A model generated the notes under the pieces. The model was not told where the DNA came from. It made no database searches and saw nothing but the letters and a program-made list of their open reading frames with translations. This document shows, piece after piece, positions 1-11,175 of a stretch of 64,000 nt of DNA. Position numbers and translations under genes: made by a program. This DNA comes from Papaver somniferum. Its lineage: Eukaryota; Streptophyta; Magnoliopsida; Ranunculales; Papaveraceae. Location: the NCBI RefSeq assembly GCF_003573695.1, contig NC_039368.1, forward strand, positions 15,008,360 through 15,072,359. Direction: 5' to 3'. The number at the start of each line of letters is the position of its first letter. The stretch's first letter is position 1.

Positions 1-2515
1 AATGACACAGCAAGATTTTGTTAACGAGGAAACCGCAAATGCATAAAAACCCCGGGACCTAGTCTAGAATTGAATACTCTCAGGATTAAGCCGATACACA
101 AAATTACACTAACTTTGTATAGTTAAGACCAAGTAACTAACCCTATAGTTCAACTAGTTCCTTCTATATTCCCACGCCTCCAACTTATAAATAAGTCACG
201 TACTTGGAACAATTCCTTTGGTTCGTATTCCAAACAGTAAAGGAACAACAAATCTGTTTGGTATCAAATCTATTCAACCAAGTGATATGAGTCGGAAAAA
301 GGTTCTTTCGTTTATATCCTTCGTCAGGTCCTTAGATATATCTTATATTCAATCACCCAAAGGTAATCGTTTAAGATTAAGCCAACAACACCTTTAATCC
401 GAAGAATCGTGTTGATGCCGATCTACTCAATTAATCAATCCAATCTACCACAAGGATAAACCGATTATTAATTGGATCCTCTTTTACCGAAACAAATATT
501 GTGCACACCAAAGATTATAAAACCCAAGTCAGATCTTCATTATCTTCTTTGTCTTCAAATCTTCTTAAATCTTCAATAGAAACCTGCACACAATCACTTG
601 AATCTCTTGTGATCAATCACGCATAGAACGGAGTCTGTTAACAATGGATTATCACAAGATCGTCTTTAGAACTAACAACAGTCTAAAGATCCCTGTCGAA
701 ACTCTGAACTAGTTTGAGTGAATCTTATATCAGAAGAGAAGATTCTCAAGAATAAACAAACTAGGTGCAATCAGATTTCAACCACCGTTAGTCAATAAAA
801 TCAACCGAAAACAAAAGACCAACCGCAATTATCTAGTTTCCCACGAATGGTACACGCTAGATATTCTCAATCCCAAAGAAGACTTTAAACTGAGCGGCCG
901 TAAGAGATTTTCGCCTAATTAGGTTACTCTCCTCTCCAAATAGGAGGCTACACCAGTAACAACAACAAAAGAATAAATCTGTTGTTACTAAGGATTAGTT
1001 TGCTAGAAAGGAAAACCTCGAGTATTTATAGACAAGGAAGTTTGGACACCAAGGAATTTCCAAAACCGAAAATATTCTAAAGATATTCATTAAGGCACAA
1101 ATTTGGTTTTCATAATTCTTGAAAATTCTCTGTCCAAAAATAACGATCGAAATCTCTCGGAAAATCTAATTAGTAAATGCACATTACTAATTCTGTAATT
1201 TCCATACAAAATGAAGTTAATAACCTTAATTAAAAGATTCTTAACTTACTTATGTTTCAATCCTGGATTCTCTTCCCTTAACCATTAAGGAATATCTTTG
1301 AAAAATTTAAGAAATAAACATTCATAGCACGTGTTCAAATTTTGTCGACATCTTAACTTTGTAAGTTCTCTTTCACACTTACAACCTTGAAACCGATTTT
1401 CCACACTTCCAAACAAGTTTAGAATTGGTTCATATGACTTTCAAGAACTATGTGATTGATCAAACCAACATTCAATCACAATCATGGGTTTAACGCTTCT
1501 ACCAAAACAAGTTTCGGTTCTACCTCCATGTGAGTACTGTGCATAGTCACACTAGCTTTCCAAAAATTCGGTTGACTAGGTACTAGGATCGGTTCCCCAT
1601 ATATATATGGTATCTAACTTATATGTGTTGCACATGTAGATAGGATAGGTTTCCATATGCTTAAAAACGTGTTGCACATGTCCATAGGATAGTTTCCCCT
1701 CTCTGCTATAAACCTTGATGCACCCCATACAAGGATCGGTTCCCTTTGATGTACTGCACCCCTAACAAGGATCGGTTCCCCTTTCCTTTTAATTGGTCAG
1801 ACATACAAAATCCGATCATACCACAGGTGATTACTTATCGGTTTTACTAATAAAAGTTATATCAATACATAAGTCAGGCCTTTGTGAATAGTTCTACCAA
1901 GAACACAACAAGTTGTGAGCAGTTATACTCTATCACACATATTATTTGTTCATAAGATATGCAATGAATAACAAAACCAATAACACCTGGCAATTTCTTT
2001 TTCGGTCCACAAACAAGTTTATGAACTTACTTCCTTAGAACACATGTAAACATTGTTCCCTAGGATGAAATACTCATCTCATACCCATACATAATCACAA
2101 TAGCATTCAAATGATTATGGTGATGTCTTATCTATAAAGTTTAATGGTTAAGCAATAAACCTCGTATTGTATTCCTTAATAATATGTATATCTGGAGTTC
2201 AAATATGCTTCGCAATTATGTTTTCAAAATGCACGACTTGAAAGATATATTAGGGAATGAAACAGTTCAAGTCAAATATCACTAACCTCAAGTGGAAGGA
2301 TGATTGTTGTCGTTGTAGCTCCTTGCTTCTTCACATCTTCAAGACTTCGGAATACTTGTAATGTCTCATATCCTAATACTTTCAAGCTAACCTATACGAA
2401 GTTGACTCTAGTACATAATCAAGCGACTCTTAACATGAGTTTTGATTCACTAAAATATGACAACCAAACTTGACATACCAATGCTTGGTAGGTTCAACCT
2501 GGCAATACTCTAACA
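1..2515 (-). mobile_element. P-family Copia-type LTR, cut by window edge
   Basis: Read on the minus strand, this begins TGTTAGAGTATTGCC at 2515 and stays collinear with the P LTR at 28020-30839, which lies on the plus strand. Shared blocks include the repeated GGGGAACCGATCCT motif (about 1560-1790) and the GCATTTGCGGTTTCCTCG block near base 20-45. About 280 bp of the LTR would lie beyond the left edge. No internal region is visible, so it could be a solo LTR or the 5' LTR of an element running left. It abuts LINE sequence at 2516, where AGAAG is the candidate TSD. No gene is present in it. Confidence 0.85.
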
Positions 2516-3065
2516 AGAAGCATCTGGGGCAAACCAAGCTTATAAAGACCCAAAAGCAAAGGGTAAACAGGTTGTAAACAATGACAATTGGTCATAATGG
2601 CCGAAAGTAATATGCAGAAAACTTTTGTGTTCTTGTGTGTAGGAAACCATCAGAGCCTATGACTTTTTATCTTGGTTTTTTTGCTAATCTTGCCTGCTTA
2701 TCTTGTTTAGGTTATCTTCTTATTTGTATTGGATTTTATTTTCTTTTCTTTTCCTTAGTATGTGTAGTAGCAAAGTCATTTACATTGTAACTTCCCCTAG
2801 CTTCAGTTCATATAGCTTTCTGTATTATAAATTTAGTGATATCTCCTTTGTATTCCTATTGTTTCTAATTACTCTTCATATCCCTGCTTTTATTTTTACC
2901 TCCCTGCTCTTTTTGTAGCTAGTTTTGCTAGCCAGACTACTTTGGTCGTGTACGCTATCCTCTGTCTGCACTGCAGTTAGTTTCACTACTGTGTAACTTC
3001 CCTTGTTTCAGTTTTTTTTAGCTGCTTTTGCTATCCATACTACTTTGGTTGTGTACACTAGTACC
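2516..3065 (+). mobile_element. LINE 5' segment (end of ORF1 region and inter-ORF spacer)
   Basis: This piece lies between the P LTR and the Gypsy element and continues at 9917 once the Gypsy insertion is removed. The first ~80 bp can be read as a short basic tail ending in a stop near 2600, which would suit the end of a LINE ORF1, but this is weak. The rest is T-rich spacer with no coding signal. Its assignment to the LINE rests on continuity with the ORF2 start at 10316. Confidence 0.5.
2914..3065 (+). repeat. ~103-bp direct repeat in LINE spacer, second copy split by Gypsy element
   Basis: Copy one starts near 2914 and contains GTCTGCACTGCAGTTAG. Copy two starts near 3017 and is cut at 3065; the matching GTCTGCACTGCAGTTAG resumes at 9917 after the Gypsy insertion. 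The repeat therefore predates that insertion. Confidence 0.75.
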
Positions 3066-4645
3066 TGATAGACACATTTTTGTGTCTAATTTGTCCTCAA
3101 TGTCAGTATTGTTGGAACTCTATTTTTGTACTAATATTGTGTTTTTATGTATTTTTAGGAAATAAACATTTTTGGAAAATTTGGCTCGAAAAGTTGATTT
3201 TGGTACCCGGAGGACAAGTGTTATTTGGACTCTCGCTTTTGGATAAGGGGCAACCTAATTACTAAGGGCACCACCAGAACACCTTCTTCTCAAATTCAAA
3301 TTAATTTTTTTGGCGGGAAAAATAGGTTCATCAACTGGCAGATTTTCAATCGACAAAATGAAGGTGTTGTGGTGCGATTCAATGGCTCAAACTTGGTAGG
3401 AAGATGTGATATAGCTTAAGAAACACATTTATGGCATCTAATTCGATCGGATTTGGCTGGATAATCACCAGGTGATGAAAACATCAAGAACAGTTTTGGC
3501 GGAAAAAAATTGTCTTGAACTGCCGTGACTAGGGTTGATGATTCGAAGGTGTTACAGTGAGATTCAATGGCCCAAATTAAATGGGTTTGTTCCTAGGGCC
3601 TAGACAGAGCTGGTATGGGTGTTGGATTCGGTCCAATTTGGTTAGATAATCGGTGGGAATCAAAACAGGGAAGATATTCTCAAATAAGGAAGATATCCTA
3701 TTTTTAGAATTTGTGGATGGAAGAGACGTGCATGGGTTAACTCTATTGGCTGGAAACTTCTCCTACAACTCATAGATGATGCGTGAAAGAGATAAACCAG
3801 GAAACAATCCGTAACGAATCAGAGAAATAAAGAAAAAAAATATCGGAAAATATTCTTTTATGGCCGGATATTCTTGGAGTTATTACAAGGATTTGAGTGA
3901 CCTGTTGTGTATAAATAGGTCCCTAGTGTCTAACAGTTTGGGGCCGAGAAGAGCACCACAGGAGGCGTAAATCAGAGTTTCAGAATTTCTCCTGCTGTTG
4001 TTCCGCCATTGAAGAAGCTTGAAGAACACGAAGAACGGACTGCCGAGGACAGACTTATTTCCAGAAGCGTCAACAGCAGAAGTCAGGTGTCGTAGTTCAG
4101 CAGCAGAGGTTTATTATCGTTCTTTTATGGACGCCTTCTGTGGGTCGCAGAATTACTGTTTTCATTCTTTTCACTCTTTTAATCAACTTTTTGAGCTATA
4201 AACATGTATTTTGAGCAAGTGATTAATATGAGGAGCTAAACCCCAACACTGGGATGATGGAGGAAGCCATTTTTCATGCATGTGGTAATTTTATTTAATT
4301 CTTTTATGACTATTTGCACTATTATTAATCGTTTCATGATTTTTATTAATTAGTTGTGATGTCGTTTGATGGTGTATGCTTAGACGTAAGAGCTTTTGAT
4401 GCACCATGCTTGTGATTTACAATTGATGTTTTACAAAATCTATCTTTGGCAAATAAAAGAGTCAATATTTATAAGCTATAACTGTTAGAATTGATAGTTG
4501 AACCGCATGAGTATAAGAATTGGTGGAATCCTGAGTCCCAGTCTCTTGATCATTGTGACACATATTTTGTACATATTTTTGGTTTTTAAATCTTCACAAG
4601 TCCGAGCAACGAATCTTTACTTACCTCTTGAAAAATATTATAACA
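3066..4645 (+). repeat. 5' LTR of Gypsy element 1
   Basis: It begins TGATAGACACATTTTTGTG and ends in ..TATAACA. A TATAAATA box at 3910-3917 is the likely promoter. It is matched by the 3' LTR with a few differences, for example a short T-tract length change near 3300. It contains no gene. Confidence 0.93.
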
Positions 4646-4648
4646 AAA

Positions 4649-4668
4649 TGGCGCCGCCGACGCGGATT
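4649..4668 (+). promoter_or_regulatory. Primer binding site, tRNA-Asp type
   Basis: TGGCGCCGCCGACGCGGATT matches the complement of the plant tRNA-Asp 3' end at roughly 15 of 20 positions, including the first eight. The identical site follows the 5' LTR of the second Gypsy element at 44138. Confidence 0.75.
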
Positions 4669-5729
4669 TGTGCTTAGGTAGAATTTTTAGGTTTATTATT
4701 TTTATTTTTTATTTTTTTTTATTTGTTCCTTTTTACTTTGTCTTTTTGTCTTTGATTTGCAGGTTCGAAGTGGAGTACTAAGGACCTGGGAAGGAAAAGC
4801 TTAAAGCGGAAGGAGCGAAAGAGGAATTTTCTTTTTTTGTTTTATATATAGAAAAGAGAGAAAAAAAAAGAGAGAGATTTTTTATATATTTTTTTTAGGT
4901 TATTTTTCTTTTTCTTTTGCACTTTACTTTATTTGGACTTTGGACTGGACTCTTGGACTTTATTATTAATTTTTTTTAAACCCTACGGAAGGGTAGTTAA
5001 ATACAAACTGTGTGCAGGGAAGGACGGTGATTACAATATCACCTCGGCCCCTCGGGTTCGCACACGGCATAGGAGTCGTGGCCCGAGTCGACGACAACGG
5101 TTCATCCCCCGTCTGGAACGGGAGGTAAGTCCATCGAAACACTCGCGACTCCCCTGCAAGCGAGTTACTGTCTGCCTTAAGGTGCTAATTGTTTGAGGAC
5201 GAATTTGGACTGTCTTTAATTTTCCTAGTAAAGGGCAAGGCCTGGCCAATACAAGATAAGGGTTCGGATTTCATCACCGCTCCCTTCTTGCCCGCCTTAG
5301 GAAAACGAAACCTAACGCGAACCCAAGCTTAAAATTTGGAATAGAACGAGACTGATAGGGTAACGAGCTTAATAGGAAACTCGTTCGAAAAATATTGGTT
5401 GCTCTTTAAGCACACTCCAAAGTTCATGATGGTTTCTGTGGGTTGAATGCGTGACTGCGCCGCCTTGTGATAGCGGTGAGGCCTTGGGTATCAAAGCTCC
5501 ACTGAGCTTCCCTCGCCTCAATTCAACTTACTTTGACTCGGATTGATTCCAGAGGGGTTTGCTCAAATTGCAACGAATTCCCTTTCGAAAGATAGAAGCT
5601 GGTCTAGAAACAATCTAAGTGGAGCCATCATGCTTTTTGTTTGCTAGAAATCTTTAGGTTTGCTTTGGTGGAGTCGAGTCGGCCTTGTTTGTGATTGTAT
5701 AGAATCCCTCTGTAGTTTATATTTCTTCG
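4669..5729 (+). other. Untranslated leader of Gypsy element 1
   Basis: No convincing coding region. The stretch at about 4980-5130 (starting CCCTACGGAAGGGT) is strongly conserved with 44474-44625 in the second element. It ends with a consensus 5' splice site, AG at 5123-5124 followed by GTAAGT at 5125-5130. A purine-rich stretch lies at 4790-4880. Confidence 0.7.
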
Positions 5730-6665
5730 GTGATGAATCCTTTTGAGGAGACGCCACCTGCGATGACGTTGCGAGAATATATGTCTAGAAATTCTCGTTA
5801 TCAAGAGACGTCTTCGGAAATGACTCTTGGTGAATATATGCGTGGGCAGCGATATATGGATACTCCAACTTTTATTGAGGAATCACCTCTAACGATCTAT
5901 GAGAAATATTATAAACATAGACCATGTAGTTTGGAACAAAGATTGAGAATTCTTGAATTTCAAAAATTGTATCATGATGATGAGGATAGTGATGATGAAG
6001 AATCTGAAATATGTGGGAATAGTGATCAGGAATTTGTTACCCCAGTTGAGCCTTATAATGATTATATTATTTCTGGTTCAGATCCTAATAATTTTAAAAA
6101 TTATTCACCTATTCAAAAGGACGAGGATTTGACTAGAGATACCCCCGTTTCAGACGATGTAGTATGTCCTGTTTACGAAACCGATGATGGTTTAGAGGAA
6201 CCAGTTTATCTTGAGATCGAGTCAAACGATTTAGAAACAATAGTCTTAGATGAACTCGTAGAGATTAGCGAGGATGAACCTGACTTAGAAAAATCAATTG
6301 CCGACCTAGAAATTAGGGAGGTTATGACCAGTCTATCTAGAGACGCCGAAAACTCTAAGTTTGGGGGTGAGTATCATTCTCCATGTGCTTTAACTCTTAG
6401 TAAGGTCCCTCACTTGGGACTTGACATCAATGCCTCAACCATCTTACAAGATTATCTTCATAATCGTTTTCCAGAACCTAATGATATCCAACAAGAGTCT
6501 CAAATGTTAGAAACCCATCCTCTGGTTGATGTGGTTAACCCAGGCAATAATACCAAGATTGATTTTGTTTTCCCACCAAATAGTTTTCTTCCAATGTGGG
6601 AACGTATATTTCAAATGTGTCGAATATTAAGTTGTGAGACTAAACCTAATGCCTTAGGAAATTAG
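5730..6665 (+). CDS. Acidic 311-residue ORF of Gypsy element 1
   Basis: This uninterrupted ORF starts ATG ATG at 5730 and ends TAG at 6663-6665. The N-terminus has two related motifs, TLREYM and TLGEYM. The middle is very rich in Asp and Glu (for example DDEDSDDEESE near residue 82). No zinc knuckle, retropepsin, RT or integrase motif is visible. Around residues 195-230, a stretch containing SKFGG then VPHLGLD resembles the tail after the protease in the 650-residue ORF of Gypsy element 2 (PKFGG, VPNFGF). I infer that it keeps a gag-pol linker fused to unrelated or rearranged N-terminal sequence. Its function is unknown. An intact frame in an element without polymerase suggests either recent origin or selection on the protein. 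Confidence 0.6.
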   Translation: MMNPFEETPPAMTLREYMSRNSRYQETSSEMTLGEYMRGQRYMDTPTFIEESPLTIYEKYYKHRPCSLEQRLRILEFQKLYHDDEDSDDEESEICGNSDQEFVTPVEPYNDYIISGSDPNNFKNYSPIQKDEDLTRDTPVSDDVVCPVYETDDGLEEPVYLEIESNDLETIVLDELVEISEDEPDLEKSIADLEIREVMTSLSRDAENSKFGGEYHSPCALTLSKVPHLGLDINASTILQDYLHNRFPEPNDIQQESQMLETHPLVDVVNPGNNTKIDFVFPPNSFLPMWERIFQMCRILSCETKPNALGN

Positions 6666-7534
6666 AATAATAGAAACCACACAGAATACCACTTTGTGGT
6701 AATGTAAAAATCTGATTGACTTAGAGGATCCGCATTATTTAGGTTATTACTTGTGATTCTAAGTTCTTATTTGAGTTTTTCCAGACTCTAGACCTATAAT
6801 TGGATCCAACCTATGAGAAACGCATCCAATGAAAATATTTTTTAGACCCTTTCATAGAACCTGAACCTGAACCACAATTAGATATAAATATCTTAATCAG
6901 GAAACTAGATAAGGGCATGTTATTGTTCACTTTCTTGGGTTATTGTAGTTTCCTTTGGTCAGCTCTTTTTCGTTTTGAAGACCCACAGTTATTTCGACTG
7001 TTACTTTATGGTTCGAGTTGACTAATCCTTTCCTAAGTCTGGCTGAAGACTTTAAACTTAGCACTTCTTGGGAGGTAACCCAATCTCTTGCAACACGGTA
7101 ATATCCTTCCTTAATCTTTTGCTTCAATGGTAACGTTTCTCCTTGTTCATGCTTTTAGTTTCATCTTTAGAACATTGAGGACAATGTTAGATTTAAGTTT
7201 GGGGGTATGGGAGAAACTTTTTAGTTGCAATAAATAAACTCCAGAGCCTAGAAATTTATGCGTATTTAGGATAGCACTAACCAATCTAAGTGGATGGAAA
7301 CATTTTTGTTTTAGGAGTTGAGGAACCAATCTGACTAGATGGAAACATCTATAGAGTCTATTCATAAAAGCACAGAGCTCAGGTGTTAGAAATAACATGA
7401 TAGTTTCGCCATATCTTGTCGAGTCCTTTTCACTTTCTATTTTTAGTTTTCTTTTATTTCAAGTGATTTGGTGGGGCACACGATTCAAGTTGTTACCTTT
7501 GCTAGGGTGAAATAGAGTGACTGAGTTACCTTTT

Positions 7535-7570
<36 letters not shown>

Positions 7571-8334
7571 CCGGACCAGTTAGACCAATCGGAATAAGTA
7601 TTAACACTTGGATAGCAATATGCGTGTGTTCTCCCTGTTTCCGTCGCCTAAGCAAGCGTGGAATGCAGGACCCGTGGGAACTATCGTGTAATCTGCTGAC
7701 AAGAAGCATGCGCTTGGATCCAAAAGATCTATTCATGCCGTTAAGTTAAAAAAAAAAAAAAAAAAAAAAAAAATGGTTATTGTTATGTGTAGTCAACTGC
7801 TGGTTCCCTTGTATTTGCCAGTTTGTTGATCTAGATTTAAGTTATTGACCACTGGTTCCCTTGTATATGCCAGTGTGTTAATATTAGTCAGACCGGTATC
7901 TCAGTCATTTAGGTTAGGTTCACCTTGGCAGAGGCCTTCAGACAGATATGGGAAACACCGTTCACTTTTCAACCATCTACATTTTTCTTTTTCCATCTTC
8001 TTAATCTTTTCATGTGATTAGTCTGACTCCGAGTATGATGTCCATCGTGAAACTATCTTAGTAGAGCTCTGTCACTTATATGAATTTAGTATGCTTGAGT
8101 GCAAACTCGTGTACAACAATTGGAATTTCGCATCAGGGTTCTTCCTCTTAGAGTCAATAATTGTATGCCAACCAAGGAGGTTCTTTAGTGCTTTCCAAGG
8201 TTCTGCTAGATAGCTAGGGTCTGGAGTATTGGTTTTTGTGGGTACACCTCTGATAAACCCACCCGAGATTAACTCGGTCACTTTTCAAGAATAAATTTGC
8301 TCGAGGACTAGCAAACAATAAGTTTGGGGGTATT
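6666..8334 (+). other. Non-coding 3' interior of Gypsy element 1
   Basis: No pol domains are present. It is collinear with about 47690-49100 of Gypsy element 2. It holds a TTTAAGTTTGGGGGTATGG motif near 7190, two long poly-A runs (7536-7568 and 7748-7773), and a ~50-bp duplication containing TGGTTCCCTTGTAT (7801 and 7852). It ends with the PPT-like AAGTTTGGGGGTAT just before the 3' LTR. Confidence 0.75.
7536..7773 (+). repeat. Two poly-A runs (33 and 26 nt) flanking a 179-bp insert
   Basis: A33 at 7536-7568 and A26 at 7748-7773 lie where Gypsy element 2 has only short A-rich tracts (48397-48450). Most of the DNA between them (about 7595-7747) has no counterpart there. I do not recognise the insert. 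Confidence 0.7.
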
Positions 8335-9911
8335 TGATAGACACATTTTTGTGTCTAATTTGTCCTCAATGTCAGTATTGTTGGAACTCTATTTTTGTAC
8401 TAATATTGTGTTTTTATGTATTTTTAGGAAATAAACATTTTTGGAAAATTTGGCTCGAAAAGTTGATTTTGGTACCCGGAGGACAAGTGTTATTTGGACT
8501 CTCGCTTTTGGATAAGGGGCAACCTAATTACTAAGGGCACCACCAGAACACCTTCTTCTCAAATTCAAATTTTTTTTGGCGGGAAAAATAGGTTCATCAA
8601 CTGGCAGATTTTCAATCGACAAAATGAAGGTGTTGTGGTGCGATTCAATGGCTCAAACTTGGTAGGAAGATGTGATATAGCTTAAGAAACACATTTATGG
8701 CATCTAATTCGATCGGATTTGGCTGGATAATCACCAGGTGATGAAAACATCAAGAACAGTTTTGGCGGAAAAAAATTGTCTTGAACTGCCGTGACTAGGG
8801 TTGATGATTCGAAGGTGTTACAGTGAGATTCAATGGCCCAAATTAAATGGGTTTGTTCCTAGGGCCTAGACAGAGCTGGTATGGGTGTTGGATTCGGTCC
8901 AATTTGGTTAGATAATCGGTGGGAATCAAAACAGGGAAGATATTCTCAAATAAGGAAGATATCCTATTTTTAGAATTTGTGGATGGAAGAGACGTGCATG
9001 GGTTAACTCTATTGGCTGGAAACTTCTCCTACAACTCATAGATGATGCGTGAAAGAGATAAACCAGGAAACAATCCGTAACGAATCAGAGAAATAAAGAA
9101 AAAAAATATCGGAAAATATTCTTTTATGGCCGGATATTCTTGGAGTTATTACAAGGATTTGAGTGACCTGTTGTGTATAAATAGGTCCCTAGTGTCTAAC
9201 AGTTTGGGGCCGAGAAGAGCACCACAGGAGGTGTAAATCAGAGTTTCAGAATTTCTCCTGCTGCTGTTCCGCCATTGAAGAAGCTTGAAGAACACGAAGA
9301 ACGGACTGCCGAGGACAGACTTATTTCCAGAAGCGTCAACAGCAGAAGTCAGGTGTCGTAGTTCAGCAGCAGAGGTTTATTATCGTTCTTTTATGGACGC
9401 CTTCTGTGGGTCGCAGAATTACTGTTTTCATTCTTTTCACTCTTTTAATCAACTTTTTGAGCTATAAACATGTATTTTGAGCAAGTGATTAATATGAGGA
9501 GCTAAACCCCAACACTGGGATGATGGAGGAAGCCATTTTTCATGCATGTGGTAATTTTATTTAATTCTTTTATGACTATTTGCACTATTATTAATCGTTT
9601 CATGATTTTTATTAATTAGTTGTGATGTCGTTTGATGGTGTATGCTTAGACGTAAGAGCTTTTGATGCACCATGCTTGTGATTTACAATTGATGTTTTAC
9701 AAAATCTATCTTTGGCAAATAAAAGAGTCAATATTTATAAGCTATAACTGTTAGAATTGATAGTTGAACCGCATGAGTATAAGAATTGGTGGAATCCTGA
9801 GTCCCAGTCTCTTGATCATTGTGACACATATTTTGTACATATTTTTGGTTTTTAAATCTTCACAAGTCCGAGCAACGAATCTTTACTTACCTCTTGAAAA
9901 ATATTACAACA
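8335..9911 (+). repeat. 3' LTR of Gypsy element 1
   Basis: Direct repeat of 3066-4645, starting TGATAGACACATTTTTGTG and ending ..ATTACAACA, followed by the TSD GTACC. It contains no gene. Confidence 0.93.
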
Positions 9912-10315
9912 GTACCTGTCTGCACTGCAGTTAGTTTCCTGTGTACTTTTCTCAGTGCTATCTCTCTTGTAACCTAGTTGGTTTCCCTATTAATTTTCCC
10001 TTAGAGGTTATCCATTCATTACTTGTTCCTTTCTGTAGCCAAGTATTGGCTTTCGAGGTTAAGTTTGTTGTTATTTCTAGAATATAAATTCTTGTTGATT
10101 TTTCATTTCGTAGGTTTCCTTATATTGACTTTAATCATCTCCTCTTCAGCAACTGAGTTTTCCTAAGTACTGCTTTCCTTCTAATCTCTTTAGATTTTAC
10201 TGCTTTTCACTAATAATTATATCTCCTAAGTAGTGTCCTGTGCTTTCTTTACATTTTTACATCTTCAGGTGTTATTTTCACCCTGTCATAAGTAGTGTAT
10301 TTTTTGTTTAACAAG
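9912..10315 (+). mobile_element. LINE spacer before ORF2
   Basis: This T-rich untranslated DNA resumes LINE sequence after the Gypsy element. It begins with the rest of the interrupted ~103-bp repeat and runs to the ATG at 10316. No promoter or gene is evident. Confidence 0.55.
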
Positions 10316-11175
10316 ATGAAACTATTATTATGGAACGTCCGGGGAATAGGAACTCCTCTCACTAAGGACCATTTCCAACATCTCTGCCGGTTCTGTAACC
10401 CTGATATTGTTTTTCTAGCCGAGACAAAATCCCCATTGTCTCGGATGGATTTATTTTTCAAAAATTCTAAATTTCATGACTAGTTTATCATTCCGTCAGT
10501 AAGAATAACAAAAGAGTTAGCAATCGCCTGGAATAACAATATTGATATTAGGATAATATCATCAAGATTTAATGTGTGTCATTTTGAAACGATTTTAGGC
10601 GACGTGGATATTTTAATCACATGTGTTTATGGAGCAATTGGTACTGATGAAAAAATTGAACAATGTAAATATATTTCAGAAATAGCCCAACAAGTAAATA
10701 AGCCTTGGGTCCTGATCGGTGACTTAAATGTCATACTTGATCCAGATGAAAATCAAGGAGGGAATAAGGCTAGCTCAAGAAGCAAGACCATCATTATCCG
10801 GACAATCAATTCCTTGGTATTACAAGATGCAGGATATGAAGGCGCTCCATTTACATGGTCAAACAACATAAAAGGAGAAGGAACATTTGCAAAAGATTTG
10901 ATAGAGCATTAACCTCCTTTCTATGGTCCCAGAACTTACCGGACACCAAGGTAACGCATCTACCTAGGGTTGGATCAGATCATACACCTATTTTATTGGA
11001 CACCAACCCTGAAAAATTCAAATCTCAAAAACTTTTTATATCCATAATATCTTGGCTCTCACACCCCACTCTACCTAAGGTAGTCAAAGCAACCTGGGAA
11101 TTGCACTCCAATAATTCAACAAATATAAACATCTCCTTGAAACTCAAATTCCTATCCTCGGATATTTATCACTAA
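10316..11175 (+). pseudogene. LINE ORF2, endonuclease domain, broken
   Basis: The start MKLLLWNVRGIG is the classic N-terminus of the apurinic-type endonuclease of plant L1-like LINEs. The expected landmarks follow in order: an AETK motif at ~10420, GDLN (metal-binding region) at ~10720, FTWSNN at ~10850 and SDHTP (catalytic His region) at ~10975. The frame is destroyed by a TAG at 10481-10483 and by a frameshift around 10880-10905. It would nick target DNA and prime reverse transcription if intact; here it is dead. Confidence 0.92.

Larger units (their letters stand above)
3066..9911 (+). mobile_element. Gypsy-type LTR retrotransposon 1, non-autonomous, TSD GTACC
   Basis: Two near-identical LTRs of about 1.58 kb enclose a 3.7-kb interior. 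Perfect 5-bp TSDs GTACC lie at 3061-3065 and 9912-9916. The PBS starts TGGCGCCG at about 4649, as in Athila/Tat elements primed by tRNA-Asp. The 3' LTR is preceded by AAGTTTGGGGGTAT. There is no protease, reverse transcriptase, RNase H or integrase; the only long ORF is an acidic 311-residue protein. The LTRs differ by only a few substitutions and small indels, so insertion looks recent. It shares leader and 3' regions with the element at 42502-50744. Confidence 0.93.

Noticed and set aside
5031..5249. Minus-strand and plus-strand ORFs in the Gypsy leader
   Set aside because: The region is conserved at the DNA level in both elements but frames are not kept; more likely an RNA or leader element.
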